From the NCBI GenBank assembly GCA_030407005.1, contig JAUDYN010000004.1, positions 3,286,001 through 3,350,000 of the forward strand: DNA of 64,000 bases, given 5' to 3'. The notes under the pieces are model-generated. The model had not been told where the DNA came from and made no database searches. It saw only the letters and a program-made list of their open reading frames with translations. Positions 36,264 to 48,100 of the stretch are shown piece after piece. The position numbers and the translations under genes were made by a program. Position 1 is the stretch's first letter. The number at the start of each line of letters is the position of its first letter. The stretch comes from Desarmillaria ectypa. Taxonomy: Eukaryota > Basidiomycota > Agaricomycetes > Agaricales > Physalacriaceae.

Positions 36264-39200
36264 CGCGAAATGATAGACGGGCAGTGTGAAAGATATTGAT
36301 GGATGCATTGAACCGGCTCGAAACTCAACAAACATTGTACCTTCAGAAAGGACGCTACTTGCTTCAAGCTTGTACGCACTGGATAGTTACTCTTTAGTTT
36401 GTAACATTGCTCTTTCCGTTTTCCCGCAACTGTCCCGCTTACTGATTGACGTGTGATTTCCATGACGTCGGTTCAGATGCTACTTCGCGGAAGAAATCCG
36501 GTGATCCCAGGTACGATGAGGCACCGTGATACCGCCTGTTCTAAGTATTTTACGCCACAGCAGCGCAGCCCTGCATGTACGTTACACACTTACTCATCTT
36601 CGCAGAGAACTTGGTAGATAGAACCCACGCGTCCGAGGGTGTAGGACTTCCTCAAGAGGAAAGACTTCCCCCTCACTAGACGCGCTATGCCTAACGTAAA
36701 TGCAGGCTCTTCGGTGTAGCTATCGGACGTCATTAAATCGTATGTGACTCAAGCACAGATATCCTACGTTCAGTCTGACCGGGAACAGTACCAATGATCA
36801 GAGCTGCCCGACAGAAAGAAAGTGAGAACGGAACAGCGATAACCCACGGTTGTTCCAGAATCCAGTTCCATTACAATCCCACTCTTCTTCCGACTACTGA
36901 GCTCCCCAAACAGCTCCCGCAAATCCCGCCTTCACCGGACTACAGAACTCGCTCTGCATCTAAGATGATCCCTTGACATAATATTGTACGCTAAGCGCAT
37001 GTGCGGTTCCAGTGGTCGAAAGTCTCTTCAACTTGCTAGCAGAACCAAACCTGTATATAACAAAACATCACGTTCACCGCTAACCATCGGTACCTGATGA
37101 ATCGACGTGATGTCTCCAGCATAGAAATGTGCGATCAACGATGTCCTTCGTGAAGCGTACCTTCTTCCCAGAAGAGAACCCTCACCAGAAGGATCGGGAT
37201 CATCTTCATGAGAAACCCTCGAATCCAGGCGATTGATGAAAAGTTTGTACACAACGGAAACAACAGACCCCTGCATCCCCCAACAAAAATTCGCTGTTCG
37301 TGTGCGTTTAGCCGTTGCGGGAGTCCTAAAATAGAGTTATTCCTATAAGATCCTGAAAACGGTGACGGTCGGTGGCACTACATTATTTCCGCCTCGCGTA
37401 AGAGCTGCTTCTTGCCTACGTCTCCGATATACCGACGATAGGTCGACCATCGAAAGTCAACGACAACGGGATATCATCGAGCTCCCATTAGCTTTACATG
37501 TACGGACCAAGATGAAGGACTATCACTCAGCTCATTTGGTTATACCGACACATTCATGACAGTATCCACGGCTAGAGACATGCTTCCGGATACCCAGGGA
37601 ATGATACAAACGTGAGTGAGACGCGGCCTCGATACTCATGATCATCTAGTTTAATGACTGATACTGTCAATCAGCTAGCGAACTTCACAAACGTATAATG
37701 TTTACTGTAACCGGATCAGATGCAAGAGCCCCAATTACCAGAGGATGTTTGGGGTTACCGGGAGAAAGGTACTACGTTCTCCAACTTCTCGACTTCTCGA
37801 GTTCTAGATTCAAGTTAGCAGGTGAACGAATGATGAATTCACCGTTACGTACTGCGCCATTTATGCCAGTTCGGCATCCTCTGCTCCTAAAATGTGTTGA
37901 TCGCTTTCAATGAGCTTATTGGTGGGTCGCGCGATTATTGGCTGGGTGTGTAGGTCAGCGGAATGCCGTCGGCGTTCAGTGCGATGTACAGTTTTGTGCA
38001 ACGACAATTCCACGTCGCAATCGCCCAGCTAACCATAAATAAGAGATAAAGAAAAGCTAAATTCAATATGCTGCGTAATAAGATACTCAGAATTTCTTCT
38101 GGGCAGACCTCAATAGGGAATGCCCATACAAAATTCCAAGACAAGCGATATCAAGCGTATGCTGTTTGGTGATTACAGTATAGTGCGAATGAGAGGATAT
38201 GGCCAAGATAGCAATAAGTGAGCCGAACCAAGCGGAGACAGGGCTGTTCTCTAGTCTATCCCTAAGAAACTAGGGCTCATGGGAGTAGTGTTCAGTGGGG
38301 CATGGTGCCCGAGGAGAAGACCACATGCCAAATACGAGTGTCGACGAGACCATTAATAGCAAACTAGTACTAGAGCCAAGATCAGTACGCAAGAATACAC
38401 CATTGCTTAATCCAATGCTGGTCCACGGTCGGAGTCACTGGGTGTCAGTTATAGCATACCAGCTGCAGTACAAAGGGACAATAAAGGCACCGTCAGAGTT
38501 GAAGTCGCTTATTCCGAGGGTGAGATGTTGACAGTTATGTCTAGGACTTGAACCAGTCTCACCGCAGGTTGGGTCATGATGATAATCGATGAACTTGGGC
38601 AGGCGGAACAGGCATAGTACATACATTTTCCCACGATTCATCCGCCGCAATAATAATACCAAACCTTCTTTAAAAGCTGAGCGAGAAAGATAACGATAAT
38701 AAATACAAAGTACCCCATTTTATTTTTATTTTTTCGACATCTAGTCTAGGGACTTTCCATTCTGATGAGTTTTCTATGACCAAAAAAAAAATCATGGCGA
38801 AGGACAAGAGAGGCGACGCGTCCCGGATTCCCCGATCGTCACTTCGAAGTCGATCTACTGCTGAGTACACCATCATTACCTGGGGAATAAGTTGAGATAT
38901 AATTAAGTAAACATCATGATGAACAAATGTTGGTGGTGAATAAATTGAACTGAAGTTACAGAGGACGATGAAGAGGGTAAATATATATTCCGACTGGTCC
39001 GAGACGTCGACATCCGTCCCTCGTCTCCACATCTGATTTGCTTTGCGAGATTACGGCAAACGTCGTATAAATTTGTCGGAAAACATAACCTCTAGTTACT
39101 GCAGCAAGTGATGATTGGATCACCGTCCTCTTATCCCACAACAATGTTATTATATATACCGAGATACGAGGTATGTACAGTGTGATATATAAGCATATAC

Positions 39201-40729
39201 AGAGTTAAGTATACTGAGTGATATGTACAAAGGAGGGCGTGTCTCTTAATCAGATAACTGAATACCGATTGCAGCTCCATTGACTGCGTCTCCTTATTTT
39301 TGCCATGACTCGCTTGGGTTTAAACTGATCGAAAAATGTGATGAAGGTTGAGGAGCCCGTCGAGCATTTCGTTAACAGCGGACATGAGTCATGGCGTCCA
39401 TCGTTTGCAATTCCATAACGTCTTGGACCCCGACACACGTCACGCTTAACGTGCTGCGACGAAGGTTGTCATCAGTCAGACAAAATCAACGGTGGCGCAG
39501 GGGAGATCTCAAACCTTTGAGCACGCCGCTATGGTTGGAAAACTCTTATAGCATTCATCGCAGTAAAAAATAGGTGCTGGAGCCTGCATTCGATATTCAT
39601 GTAAGTATGCGAAGCAAAAAGTGAATCACAGGACCCACTGTGACTCGAACGTTTTTCATGCTACGATTGATGCTGGCCAGACTAGGATGACAGCAATCCA
39701 AATGACTCTCCAACGCTTGCTCATCCTTGCAGCTGAGGTCACACACAATGCAGTCCACCATTGTGTTGGAGCCAGGGGGAAGGTCTTGGGCGTGGATACC
39801 GGCCTCTACTTGATCTTAAGTAGCTGTCGGCACTTATATGACCTAACATTATTCCTCTTTGATTCCGCTGCGGACTCATGTCAGAGAAGAGGGTCGTATG
39901 ATGTCTGAAACAACGGAGAAATGTCGAAATGCCTTCAGAAAGAGGGGGAGATATTCTGAATTCCGATAGAACTTGAATGGGACGATTCTGACTGCGGTGT
40001 AGGGGATTGCGAGTAATAGTATAACGCAGCTTCAACGGCCTGCTAGATCCAAGAAGACTTATTTGTCCGTAGTACCAGAGTGTCGAACATGAAAGCCAAA
40101 AGTCCGGACATTGCATTGGAAGATTCCGTGTAACGAGACATGTACAGAACTAAGACCGAGCCCAGCCAGTATATGTCGCATTTTCAGAGACCACACCGCG
40201 CCAGACTCAATAAGTTCCCGCGGGGAATCGCAGGCGACAGGCGGGAGATAGGTTTGGTACGGCTGAAAACATCACTGAGAACTTCTGAACTTCAGTGCTG
40301 GGATATTAATGAAGCGGTTTGTTTGGGGGGGAAAGGGTAACGAGGTGGATTTCATATCACTGCGAGTGGAAGACACCTTTTGCGAAGGGCCGCTCGGTTT
40401 ATGTAAAGCTTCAAGTCGACAACGTGCCCGGAGGACGGGCAGTATTCAAATTTCAGATCCCTGTCTGTAGTCATGACGCTCACTTTAGGGCAGGCCAAGC
40501 AAGCCAAGCGGTGCGCCTACCAGAGTTTGGATGCACGTAGCTTAAAAAGCGCCATAGCCCGTTTAATATTGCGGCCCCAGACGTTGCGAAAAATTCCAGC
40601 GACAGGATCACATATTGAATAGTGCTGATCATTCCTCAAAGTGAAAAGTGCGTGCCGGATGTATCAACCTCATCTGAGTCATTCAACTTCTAAAGTCACG
40701 ATTTGACAGGCATTCATTCATTCGGTGTC
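36264..40729. other. Gene-poor 4.5-kb region
   Basis: I see no supportable gene in this stretch. Frames of 60-125 codons occur on both strands, but none shows a family motif and none links by plausible introns. There are A-rich and T-rich tracts near 38720-38790 and a short copy of a tRNA-like motif at 38545-38571. It may be decayed mobile or duplicated DNA. Confidence 0.4.
38545..38571 (-). repeat. tRNA-like B-box motif, copy A
   Basis: 27 bp that match 55898-55924 at 23 positions. On the minus strand it contains GGTTCAAGTCC, which fits an RNA polymerase III B box. The T-arm stem does not pair properly, so this is not an intact tRNA. A tRNA-derived short element is one explanation. Confidence 0.3.
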
Positions 40730-41986
40730 ATGGCCAGCCTCCCACAAGAGCTCCTTGATATTATTGTAGATGAGCTCAGCCAAGATCTCGAATCTCTTCA
40801 TGCCCTTCATTCCGCATCTCAATCGTTCAGAAGTCGCGTACAGGGTCATCTCTTCCGATCCATTCATCTCCCAGAAAGGCGTCGCTGTTATTCATTTCTC
40901 GAGCTATGCACAGCTTGTCCGAACATTCTTGACCTCGTTGAGGCACTCGAAGTCACTGTTTTTATTGACCCAAAATTTCAACGCGATGCATTCCAAGCTC
41001 TTGGAAACCATTCATTACCCAACTTGCGTTCGCTTCGTATAGATGGTGGTCCTAGCATCCTCCCAAGACATCCATCCCGGGTGAAAACCCATGAAATTCC
41101 CTCTACTCTGTTAACTTACCCCGTTCTTACGAGCCTTACCCTGGACCACCTCAATATCGAGTCTGCTCGGCATTTGCGTGATATCCTGCGGCCTTTTCCC
41201 GCTCTCCAAACTTTGGTAATGAACCAGGTTCGCGTCTGTGTAGCCAAGCCTTCTTGGTCGGTTCCTGAGATCACGGAGCCTGAACATGGTGGACCGGTCA
41301 TAGAGAATCTGTCTATTTCATTCTCACACTACAACTTGTGTGACATGAACACGCTTCTGAAGGACAATGGAAAACCATTCGTTCTTCGCCGGTTACGCAA
41401 GTTCTCTTGTTCCTGGCTACGAGACTGGTACGGGACACGCGACATTCAATTGCTCCTTCCTGCAACCAGGGAGTCTCTCCAGAAGCTGCATGTGCGCCAT
41501 AGCAACGTGATTTGTAGGTCCTTTCAACAAGCCTTCCTGGTCCCTTTTTCATTTCTGACTAGCAAAAATCTAGATGGCAAGCCACACGACAGGGTAAATA
41601 TCGCAGACTTTTCACAGGTTCCTTGCGTAATCTTTGAGGCACCCCGGCGTAGCGCCGACCAAATCATAGGACTTGAATGGTTTGTGGAGTGCTTGAAATC
41701 TCAGGGAGACGGACCGGCGCGCATCAGTCGATTGCTCCTCTCGCTCCATATTCTCGGTTTTGAAGCCCTTCTCTCTGATCGTTACATATCTGCGTGGTGC
41801 TCCTTGGATCGCGCACTTGCGGTTCAACGGTTTGCATCGCTTGAAAATTTCAATATTTCAGTGGTTGCTGCTGGTGAACAACACGAAGATCAGCCAAATC
41901 TGCCACAGATGAAGTTGGCCATTCTTTCTGCTTTTTCTATCTTGCGTGAGCGGAGAAAAGTAACTGTGCAGATAGCGGTCTCTTAA
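40730..41986 (+). CDS. F-box protein with leucine-rich C-terminal region
   Basis: An intact single-exon frame of 418 residues. The N-terminus MASLPQELLDIIVDELSQDL is an F-box, followed by LHSASQSFRSRVQGHLFRSI, a pattern repeated across the large agaricomycete F-box/LRR family. The rest holds irregular leucine-rich segments (LPNLRSLRIDGG, YPVLTSLTLDHLNIES, FPALQTLVMNQV). Such proteins would recruit substrates to an SCF ubiquitin ligase; the substrate is unknown. The start was set at the ATG at 40730, not at the upstream in-frame TTG. Genes of this family turn over quickly, which fits its place beside the gene-poor region. Confidence 0.82.
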   Translation: MASLPQELLDIIVDELSQDLESLHALHSASQSFRSRVQGHLFRSIHLPERRRCYSFLELCTACPNILDLVEALEVTVFIDPKFQRDAFQALGNHSLPNLRSLRIDGGPSILPRHPSRVKTHEIPSTLLTYPVLTSLTLDHLNIESARHLRDILRPFPALQTLVMNQVRVCVAKPSWSVPEITEPEHGGPVIENLSISFSHYNLCDMNTLLKDNGKPFVLRRLRKFSCSWLRDWYGTRDIQLLLPATRESLQKLHVRHSNVICRSFQQAFLVPFSFLTSKNLDGKPHDRVNIADFSQVPCVIFEAPRRSADQIIGLEWFVECLKSQGDGPARISRLLLSLHILGFEALLSDRYISAWCSLDRALAVQRFASLENFNISVVAAGEQHEDQPNLPQMKLAILSAFSILRERRKVTVQIAVS

Positions 41987-42154
41987 GAACCGTACGGATG
42001 GGGAAAGGTTCACAAATAGAGATTCTACAAATCATGAAGTCATTACATATAGTGTGCAGTTCCGTCGCTAGATAGACATATAGAAAGAAACGAATGTGAT
42101 AATAATGTCCAAGTAGTCAAACAAGAAAACAACCTTCCCCAGCCCCAACTCATC

Positions 42155-44693
42155 TCACCTCTTCACCACCCGCCTCTCCGCATCCCCGATTACAGTTTTG
42201 GGCCCCTTCTTCGCCATCGCCCACAAAAACACCAAAATGATGACGACAAACTGCAGCCACATCCACACCTCTATCAAAACGCCAGTAAAGCCTTTCGGCT
42301 TCTCAGCGACTTTGGTCTTGTCAACATGGACTTCCACTCGATCCCCATGCTCTGGTTGTGGTGCTTCGCGTTGTAATATTGAACCTTCAAAGTTCTCCTC
42401 AGTAGCTCGCGCATGACCAGCAAACTTCGTAACCACAGTGTCAAGGGCGCGCGAGAGCCTACGGGGCATAGGAACAAACGTCACCAGAAGCGATTTTCGT
42501 CGATCCGCACGTGGCGTCTTTTCTATATCTGTCTCCTGCTCCACCTCTAATTCCTGCTCAGGCTCCTCGATGTGTGGGACCTCCGGTGATGGTAATTGGG
42601 CTGTTGAACTTGGAGGACTTAGCACCTTATCAGTAAACCGCCCGTTAACCCAGCGCGTCGTGCGAGAACGTATGGTCTGTGACATCAATCGCGATCGCTT
42701 CCTACGCAAAGCCCGGCCTTCATCTTCGTTCTTGTCCGGCGTGGGAGGCTCCAGTGTCAGCTGCAAGATGCTACCGCCTCTCGTAGACGCCACTGGAGTT
42801 CGGCTTACGTGTTCCCCACTCGACATATCTAGATCAGCAGAGTATAGGGAACTAAAATTGTGGGGTACGGGTGATGGTGAAGGGGGAGCAGAAATCTGAC
42901 TGAGGTCGTATATACTACTAGAGCGAAGGTGGTGGAAGCCTGTGTCCAAACCCCAATCATCACCACATTGACTGCCTAGTTCATTCTGAAGGGTATCCTC
43001 AAAGAAGGGTGAAGGTGATAATTCTCCGGAGTCCTGCAGTGGGGTGGAGCAAGCGGAAGAAGAGAAATGGACGGAGGAAAGTGTTGGGGAACGTACGTCG
43101 CTTTCCGTAGACCAAGAGTGCTGATGATGGCGTAATGGTGTCTTAAAGGGTGTGGTGAGCCCTTTAGACTTGTAGGGAGAGAATGTTTCTGTAGGTAATT
43201 TGTCCGGCGACTCGAAGAGGCCCATCACAGACTTGCGGGACTTGTGGGTACCTGCCATGTTTAGGAAAGAATCGTCTGTAATGGGCCGTTTACCGTCCCC
43301 TTCTAGCGAGTTTCTGAAGCTCTTGAATCGAATAGTACTGTCGTCTGACATCCGTGGCTTCTCGGAAGTGGTATTGCTACCTTCCATAAACTCCAATTTG
43401 GAATTGTTCAACGACTCGTACACCTTACTCATGTTCTCTGTCTCCTTCTGGACGGCAATGAGCTTGTTTGCCGTTTCTGACTGTTGGCGTATTATCCGAA
43501 GGTTAGCTTCCTCCAGCTCTTGAATTTTGGACAATAGTTGAGAGACGATGGCAAGTTCAGGCTCAATTGGGACTTGAGATACCCGAGCTTGCGTTGTCGA
43601 GTCCTCAGCGGGAGAGGAGACCGATGAGAAAGACAGACCGGTGAATGCGTCACATAAAGCTGTAATCTGGGGCGTGGTTTCCTGCGAAGGTGTGACATCC
43701 AGAATGGACGACGTTGAAGGCCGTGAGAGAATTCCACCTGGGGCAAAGTCTCTGATCTCTTCCACTTTCTCTTCTGAGGTATTCGATTTTGATTGAGAAA
43801 CTTCCGCCTTGGCCTCTTGGTCCAGTTTTCGTCGCCAAGCAGCCTCAAGTGGCGCCATCCTTTCAGCTTTCTCCTCAAATTCCTGGCTCCGCGCCTGGGT
43901 CATCTCAAGATCCTCTCTCAGTTGAGAAATTTCCTTCTCCAGCCTCCTGAGCATCCGCCTGCCCGACAAGTCTGCACTAGCCGCTTCTGTCTCAAGACGC
44001 TCAATTTTCTGGAGTAGCTCGTCATTCTGGTCGGCAAGTAAACTGATATCGTCCAGACACACGGAAACTTTGCGAACACGGCGGCGATGTTGATCGGTTT
44101 GGGGGGTAGAGTAAATGTTAGATTTGGACGATTGTGCAGAGGCTGAACGCGAGATGCTATTGGTGTAAAGATGCGGCGATTGAAGAGGGGTAGGTGATGG
44201 CGAGGATGATGTAGCAGGTGACAAGCTGCCTGGAAAACGGGCGAAGAGGTCTCGGTGTTTGGACTTTAAGGATGCATTATCATCGTAAAGGCTCTTGCAG
44301 AGGGAAGAGGTGCGTTCAAGTTCTATCTTCGAGTTAGTTTCTGACCTTGCACAGAAATGACCACATACCTGTTTCACGCTTCTTGATGATATCATCCGCT
44401 TTCAACAACAGGCCCGACAACTCCTCTCGTGACTTTTCGTTCAGCCAGTCCATATTATCCTCCTCAGCTACTACTTTCCCCGTCTCGCGTTCTATCCTTC
44501 GGAAAGTCGCAGAGACGGGGGATCCCAGCAAAGTATTCGACGAGGACCGAGACGGCTTCTTCTGTGAAGGGAACACAAACGAGGAGACGTATGGCGGGGG
44601 TGGAGAGCCTTTTTGATTGAACATAGAGTGTGAGCGACGTATTTGAGCAGGAGGACGAGGCCTGGAGACTGAAGACCCCTCGTTGGATAGCAT
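42155..44693 (-). CDS. Coiled-coil protein with C-terminal membrane anchor, function unknown
   Basis: Two exons (44693-44369 and 44322-42155; 46-nt intron) give 830 residues. I do not recognise the family. Residues ~85-130 (WLNEKSREELSGLLLKADDI) and ~170-280 form coiled coils with clear heptads (ISLLADQNDELLQKIERLE, RRLEKEISQLREDLEMTQAR). The middle 400 residues are Ser/Thr/Pro-rich and look disordered. Near the end is one hydrophobic helix (VWMWLQFVVIILVFLWAMA) followed by a short basic tail, so the protein is probably tail-anchored with its bulk in the cytosol. That layout suits an organelle tether or golgin-like protein, which is inference. The ATG at 44693 is the first in the intact frame after the upstream region. 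Confidence 0.78.
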
Positions 44694-45166
44694 GGTTGAT
44701 AATATACTGTTTAAATAAATCATAAGACGGTCGAATCTGCAGAATTTAAGCGTGCTTACTGGATAGATTAGGATACGAACAGCGACGAATGATAGGATAG
44801 TGCTGGTCAACGTAGAAACTGAATCCTTGAGAACGAAATCTAAGGACTCACTAGAGAAATAGAATGTACGCCTTGGACGTGCCTTATCCTGGCGTCAGGA
44901 TTTGATATTTACTAATGGCGAGCACTGCACGTACTCGTCGGCGTCACAGAACAAGGCAACACGGAGTGAGAAACATACGATTCGGACTTGAGACGTTCTA
45001 GCACTTTACCACGTGAAATCGAGATTAGGGGTCAACGTCAATTCTTTGGGGCCAGAAACTTTATATCCCCCTAGTATTACACGTAAATACCAACATATAT
45101 CAGTACAGCGCATAAACGGTTACGGGAAAGATACAAGCAAAAAATCAAAAGATAACGAAAAGAGCA
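44694..45166. other. Spacer upstream of the coiled-coil gene
   Basis: 473 bp between the coiled-coil start and the nucleoporin stop, both on the minus strand. No coding pattern; expected to hold the promoter of the coiled-coil gene. Confidence 0.4.
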
Positions 45167-48100
45167 CTACTTTTTCTCAGCAGTAGCTCCAAACACAGGA
45201 GTAGTCGACCCAGAACCTCCCCCAAACACAGCCGGCTTGGAAGCAAACGAAAATGCACCAGCGGACGGTGCTGGAGTCGTCCCTGTGCTAGCCCCAAATG
45301 AGAAAACGGGTTTTGGCGCATCACCGCTACCACTCTGGGCGGGTTTGCCAAACGGACTGGGCGATGAGGTTGAGCCAAATGTAGTCGTAGGGCCATTGGC
45401 CTGAGCCGACGAGGAATCAGGACCTGACGCCTCTGTTCCCTTTGCAACAGCAGCTCCAAATGCCCCACTCGTCCCAAATGCAGATGACGGCGTTCCAGGT
45501 CCACCACTCTGGGCTGCTTTACCAAACGGACTGGAAAATGCTGATGAACCAAACGTAGGTGCCGAAGGGGTGTTTGCTGTCCCATTAGCATTGGAATCCG
45601 AGCCCGACGCTTCCTTCTCTTTCTCCGCCGCTCCAAATACCCCACTCTTCCCAAACGCAGAGGATGGACTAGCCCCAAACATCGAGTTGCCTGAATCCTG
45701 CCCAAATCCACCAAAAGGCTTCGACTTATCCGCACCACCAAATCCACCAAACGCAGAGGTAGCAGGTGTAGTAGTAGTAGACATCGGAGCAGACTCTTTG
45801 GGAGCACCAAACGCCGATTGTCCAGTAGTTCCAAATGCACCAAATGAAGGGGCTGCAGGCGTAGTGGACGCAGGGGTTGACTCTTTGGGAGTTCCAAAGG
45901 CTGACTTTCCCAGAGCCCCAAACGTAAAAGTAGAAGCGGCAGGGGTAGAAGAAGGTGCAGCGGGGGTTGGTGTTGACTCTTTGGGAGTACCGAAAGGCGA
46001 ATTTCCAGGAGCCCCGAACCCGCTGAACGCAGGAGTGCTAGTGGGTGCAGGAGCAGCAGTTGACTCTTTGAACGCGCCAAAAGCCGGCTTGTCAGCACCA
46101 AACGCAGAGATAGCAGCAGGTGCAGTCGAAGGTGCAGGCGTCGACTCTTTCGGAGTTCCGAGTGTTGATTGGCCTTGAGCACCAAAACCTCCGGCAGCAA
46201 GAGTAGGGGCCGGTATAGGTGAGGCCTCCTTGGTTCCAAAGTTAAACTTGCCAGTCGTAGCAGCTCCAAACGGATTAGAGCTCGGTACACGACTACCACT
46301 ATCTGCCATAGTCGGAGGTTTCGCAAAGGAGAATGTGCCAAAGTTTGAAGACGGCTCAGCTGGTTTGCCATCGCTAGTCTGAGACGTCGAGCCCAGTGCA
46401 CTACTCAATGACGATGGCGTTGCATTAGGCTTTGCGGCAGCACTGAAGTTGAATTTCGCGGGTGCAGGTGCGGCAGTGGGAGCTGGCTTACTTGTAGACT
46501 CGGCAGGTTTACCGAAGAACGAAGGTGTACTAGATTGCGCAGCAGGAGGCGTGCTAAATGAGAATGTTGTCTGTGGTTTCTGCACAGGTTGAGTAGCAGG
46601 TGAAGGCGGCGATTGTTGTTGTTGCTGCTGCTGAGGTCCCATCCGTGCCAACAATGAATTCGTTGGCGCAGAGGCAGGAGCAGAGACATTCTGATTGAAT
46701 GAGAACTTGGTGGCAGGTTGGGCGGGAGTGGCTGAGGTCGCAGGTGTAGAAGCTGAGGGGGGTGTAGGAGTAGGGTTTATCGCACTTGGGAAACCAAGGC
46801 CTGGCGCCTTGGGTTTTTCATGTGCCTTAGTCGGCGAATTAGTTGCCAAAGGACTTGACGTTGCAGGAGGGAAGGAGAATGCGGCTTTGTTGTTGCTAAG
46901 AGCAGGCGGCTGTTTGAAGAATGGATTGCCCGTGGTGACAGGTTTCGAGGCGCCACCTAAGGGTGTCGTATTGGGCGCAGACGTTGAGTTCAATGGTGGA
47001 ACAGGCATGGGCGAAGGCGACGATGTAGATCCTGAGGGAGGAGCGGATGACAGCGAAGGCTGAGACGCCGAACCCAACGGAGCCGCCGATGCTAAAGAAA
47101 AAGCCGGCTTGTTTGACGATCCAGAAGCCGGCCCACCCAAATTGAACGCATTCTTAGGAGCAGCACTCTCTTCTGCAGGCTTCGTCACAGATATTACTGG
47201 AATCGTAGGCTGCGGCGTCAATGAAGCCTTCGACTTTTCCTTTTTCTCCTTCTCCAACCGATCTAACACCTCTCTCTCCTCGCGCTTCTTCTGATTGGCC
47301 TCTCGCATCTTCATCATCGCTTTGGCTTCCAAATCCTGTTTCTCCCACTTGGAATAACCCTTCTGGGCGCGTCGCGGGCTGCCATTGGTGCTGTCAGCGA
47401 GCCCGTATCCGGGTGAAGGAGGGGTGGGTGAAGGAGAGGTGGGCGTAAAGTTGCCCGCTATGCGTCGACGGAACGTCGGCTGGAGCCCGATAGTAGTAGC
47501 CACGGACTGGCGGATTGCACCTTGAGATTGTTGGGTTGACGGTTTACCGAATGGGTCTCTTAGACTGTCGGTTTTGGGTGAACCGGTAGCGTCCCACAGA
47601 AGATGCTTGCCAGAGGAAGGAGAAGGCTAGGTAGCTCTCGTCAAAATGCGAAAGAAAAAAACAACAACACCAAAGTGCTAGAAAAGCTTACTGGAACTTC
47701 AGATGAAGGTGTCGAGGGCTCAGAAGACTTGCTCGGCGTAGAGTCTTGCCAAGCGAGCAAGCGTTGTTGTTTAGCTTCCCTAAACTCCTCTTCAGTAAGC
47801 CATTTCTCGACACAGACCTCAATGTTAGCTTCTCGATCCGGATGTTGAGAGTCTTTCGGCTGCAAAAGCTGTCAATCATCTTACCCGCATAAGATAAACA
47901 AAGCTCACCATGATATACCTCTGCCCAGCCTTCTTGACGAGTGCCTGACGCAATCTTTGCCCGTTCGGACCCACTTTATACCTCACTCCATTGCTCTCCC
48001 ACTCCTCGCCGATCTCTCTACCTTTGACTCTATCCGGAGACACATCGATAGAGATATCGGCATAGCGATCATCTTCATATTCGTCCTCTTGGACAGCCTG

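Noticed and set aside
38670..39032. 120-codon minus-strand frame with hydrophobic stretches
   Set aside because: AT-rich sequence makes hydrophobic codons by chance; no start context, motif or splice partner.
39640..39690. tRNA-like GTTCGAGTC box on the minus strand
   Set aside because: The T stem does not pair and no acceptor or anticodon arms can be drawn.
45570..46178. 202-codon plus-strand Pro/Ala-rich frame
   Set aside because: Antisense of the FG repeats; no independent evidence.
45145..46401. 418-codon minus-strand Leu/Arg-rich frame
   Set aside because: It is the shifted frame of the FG-repeat region of the nucleoporin; biased composition comes from the repeats.
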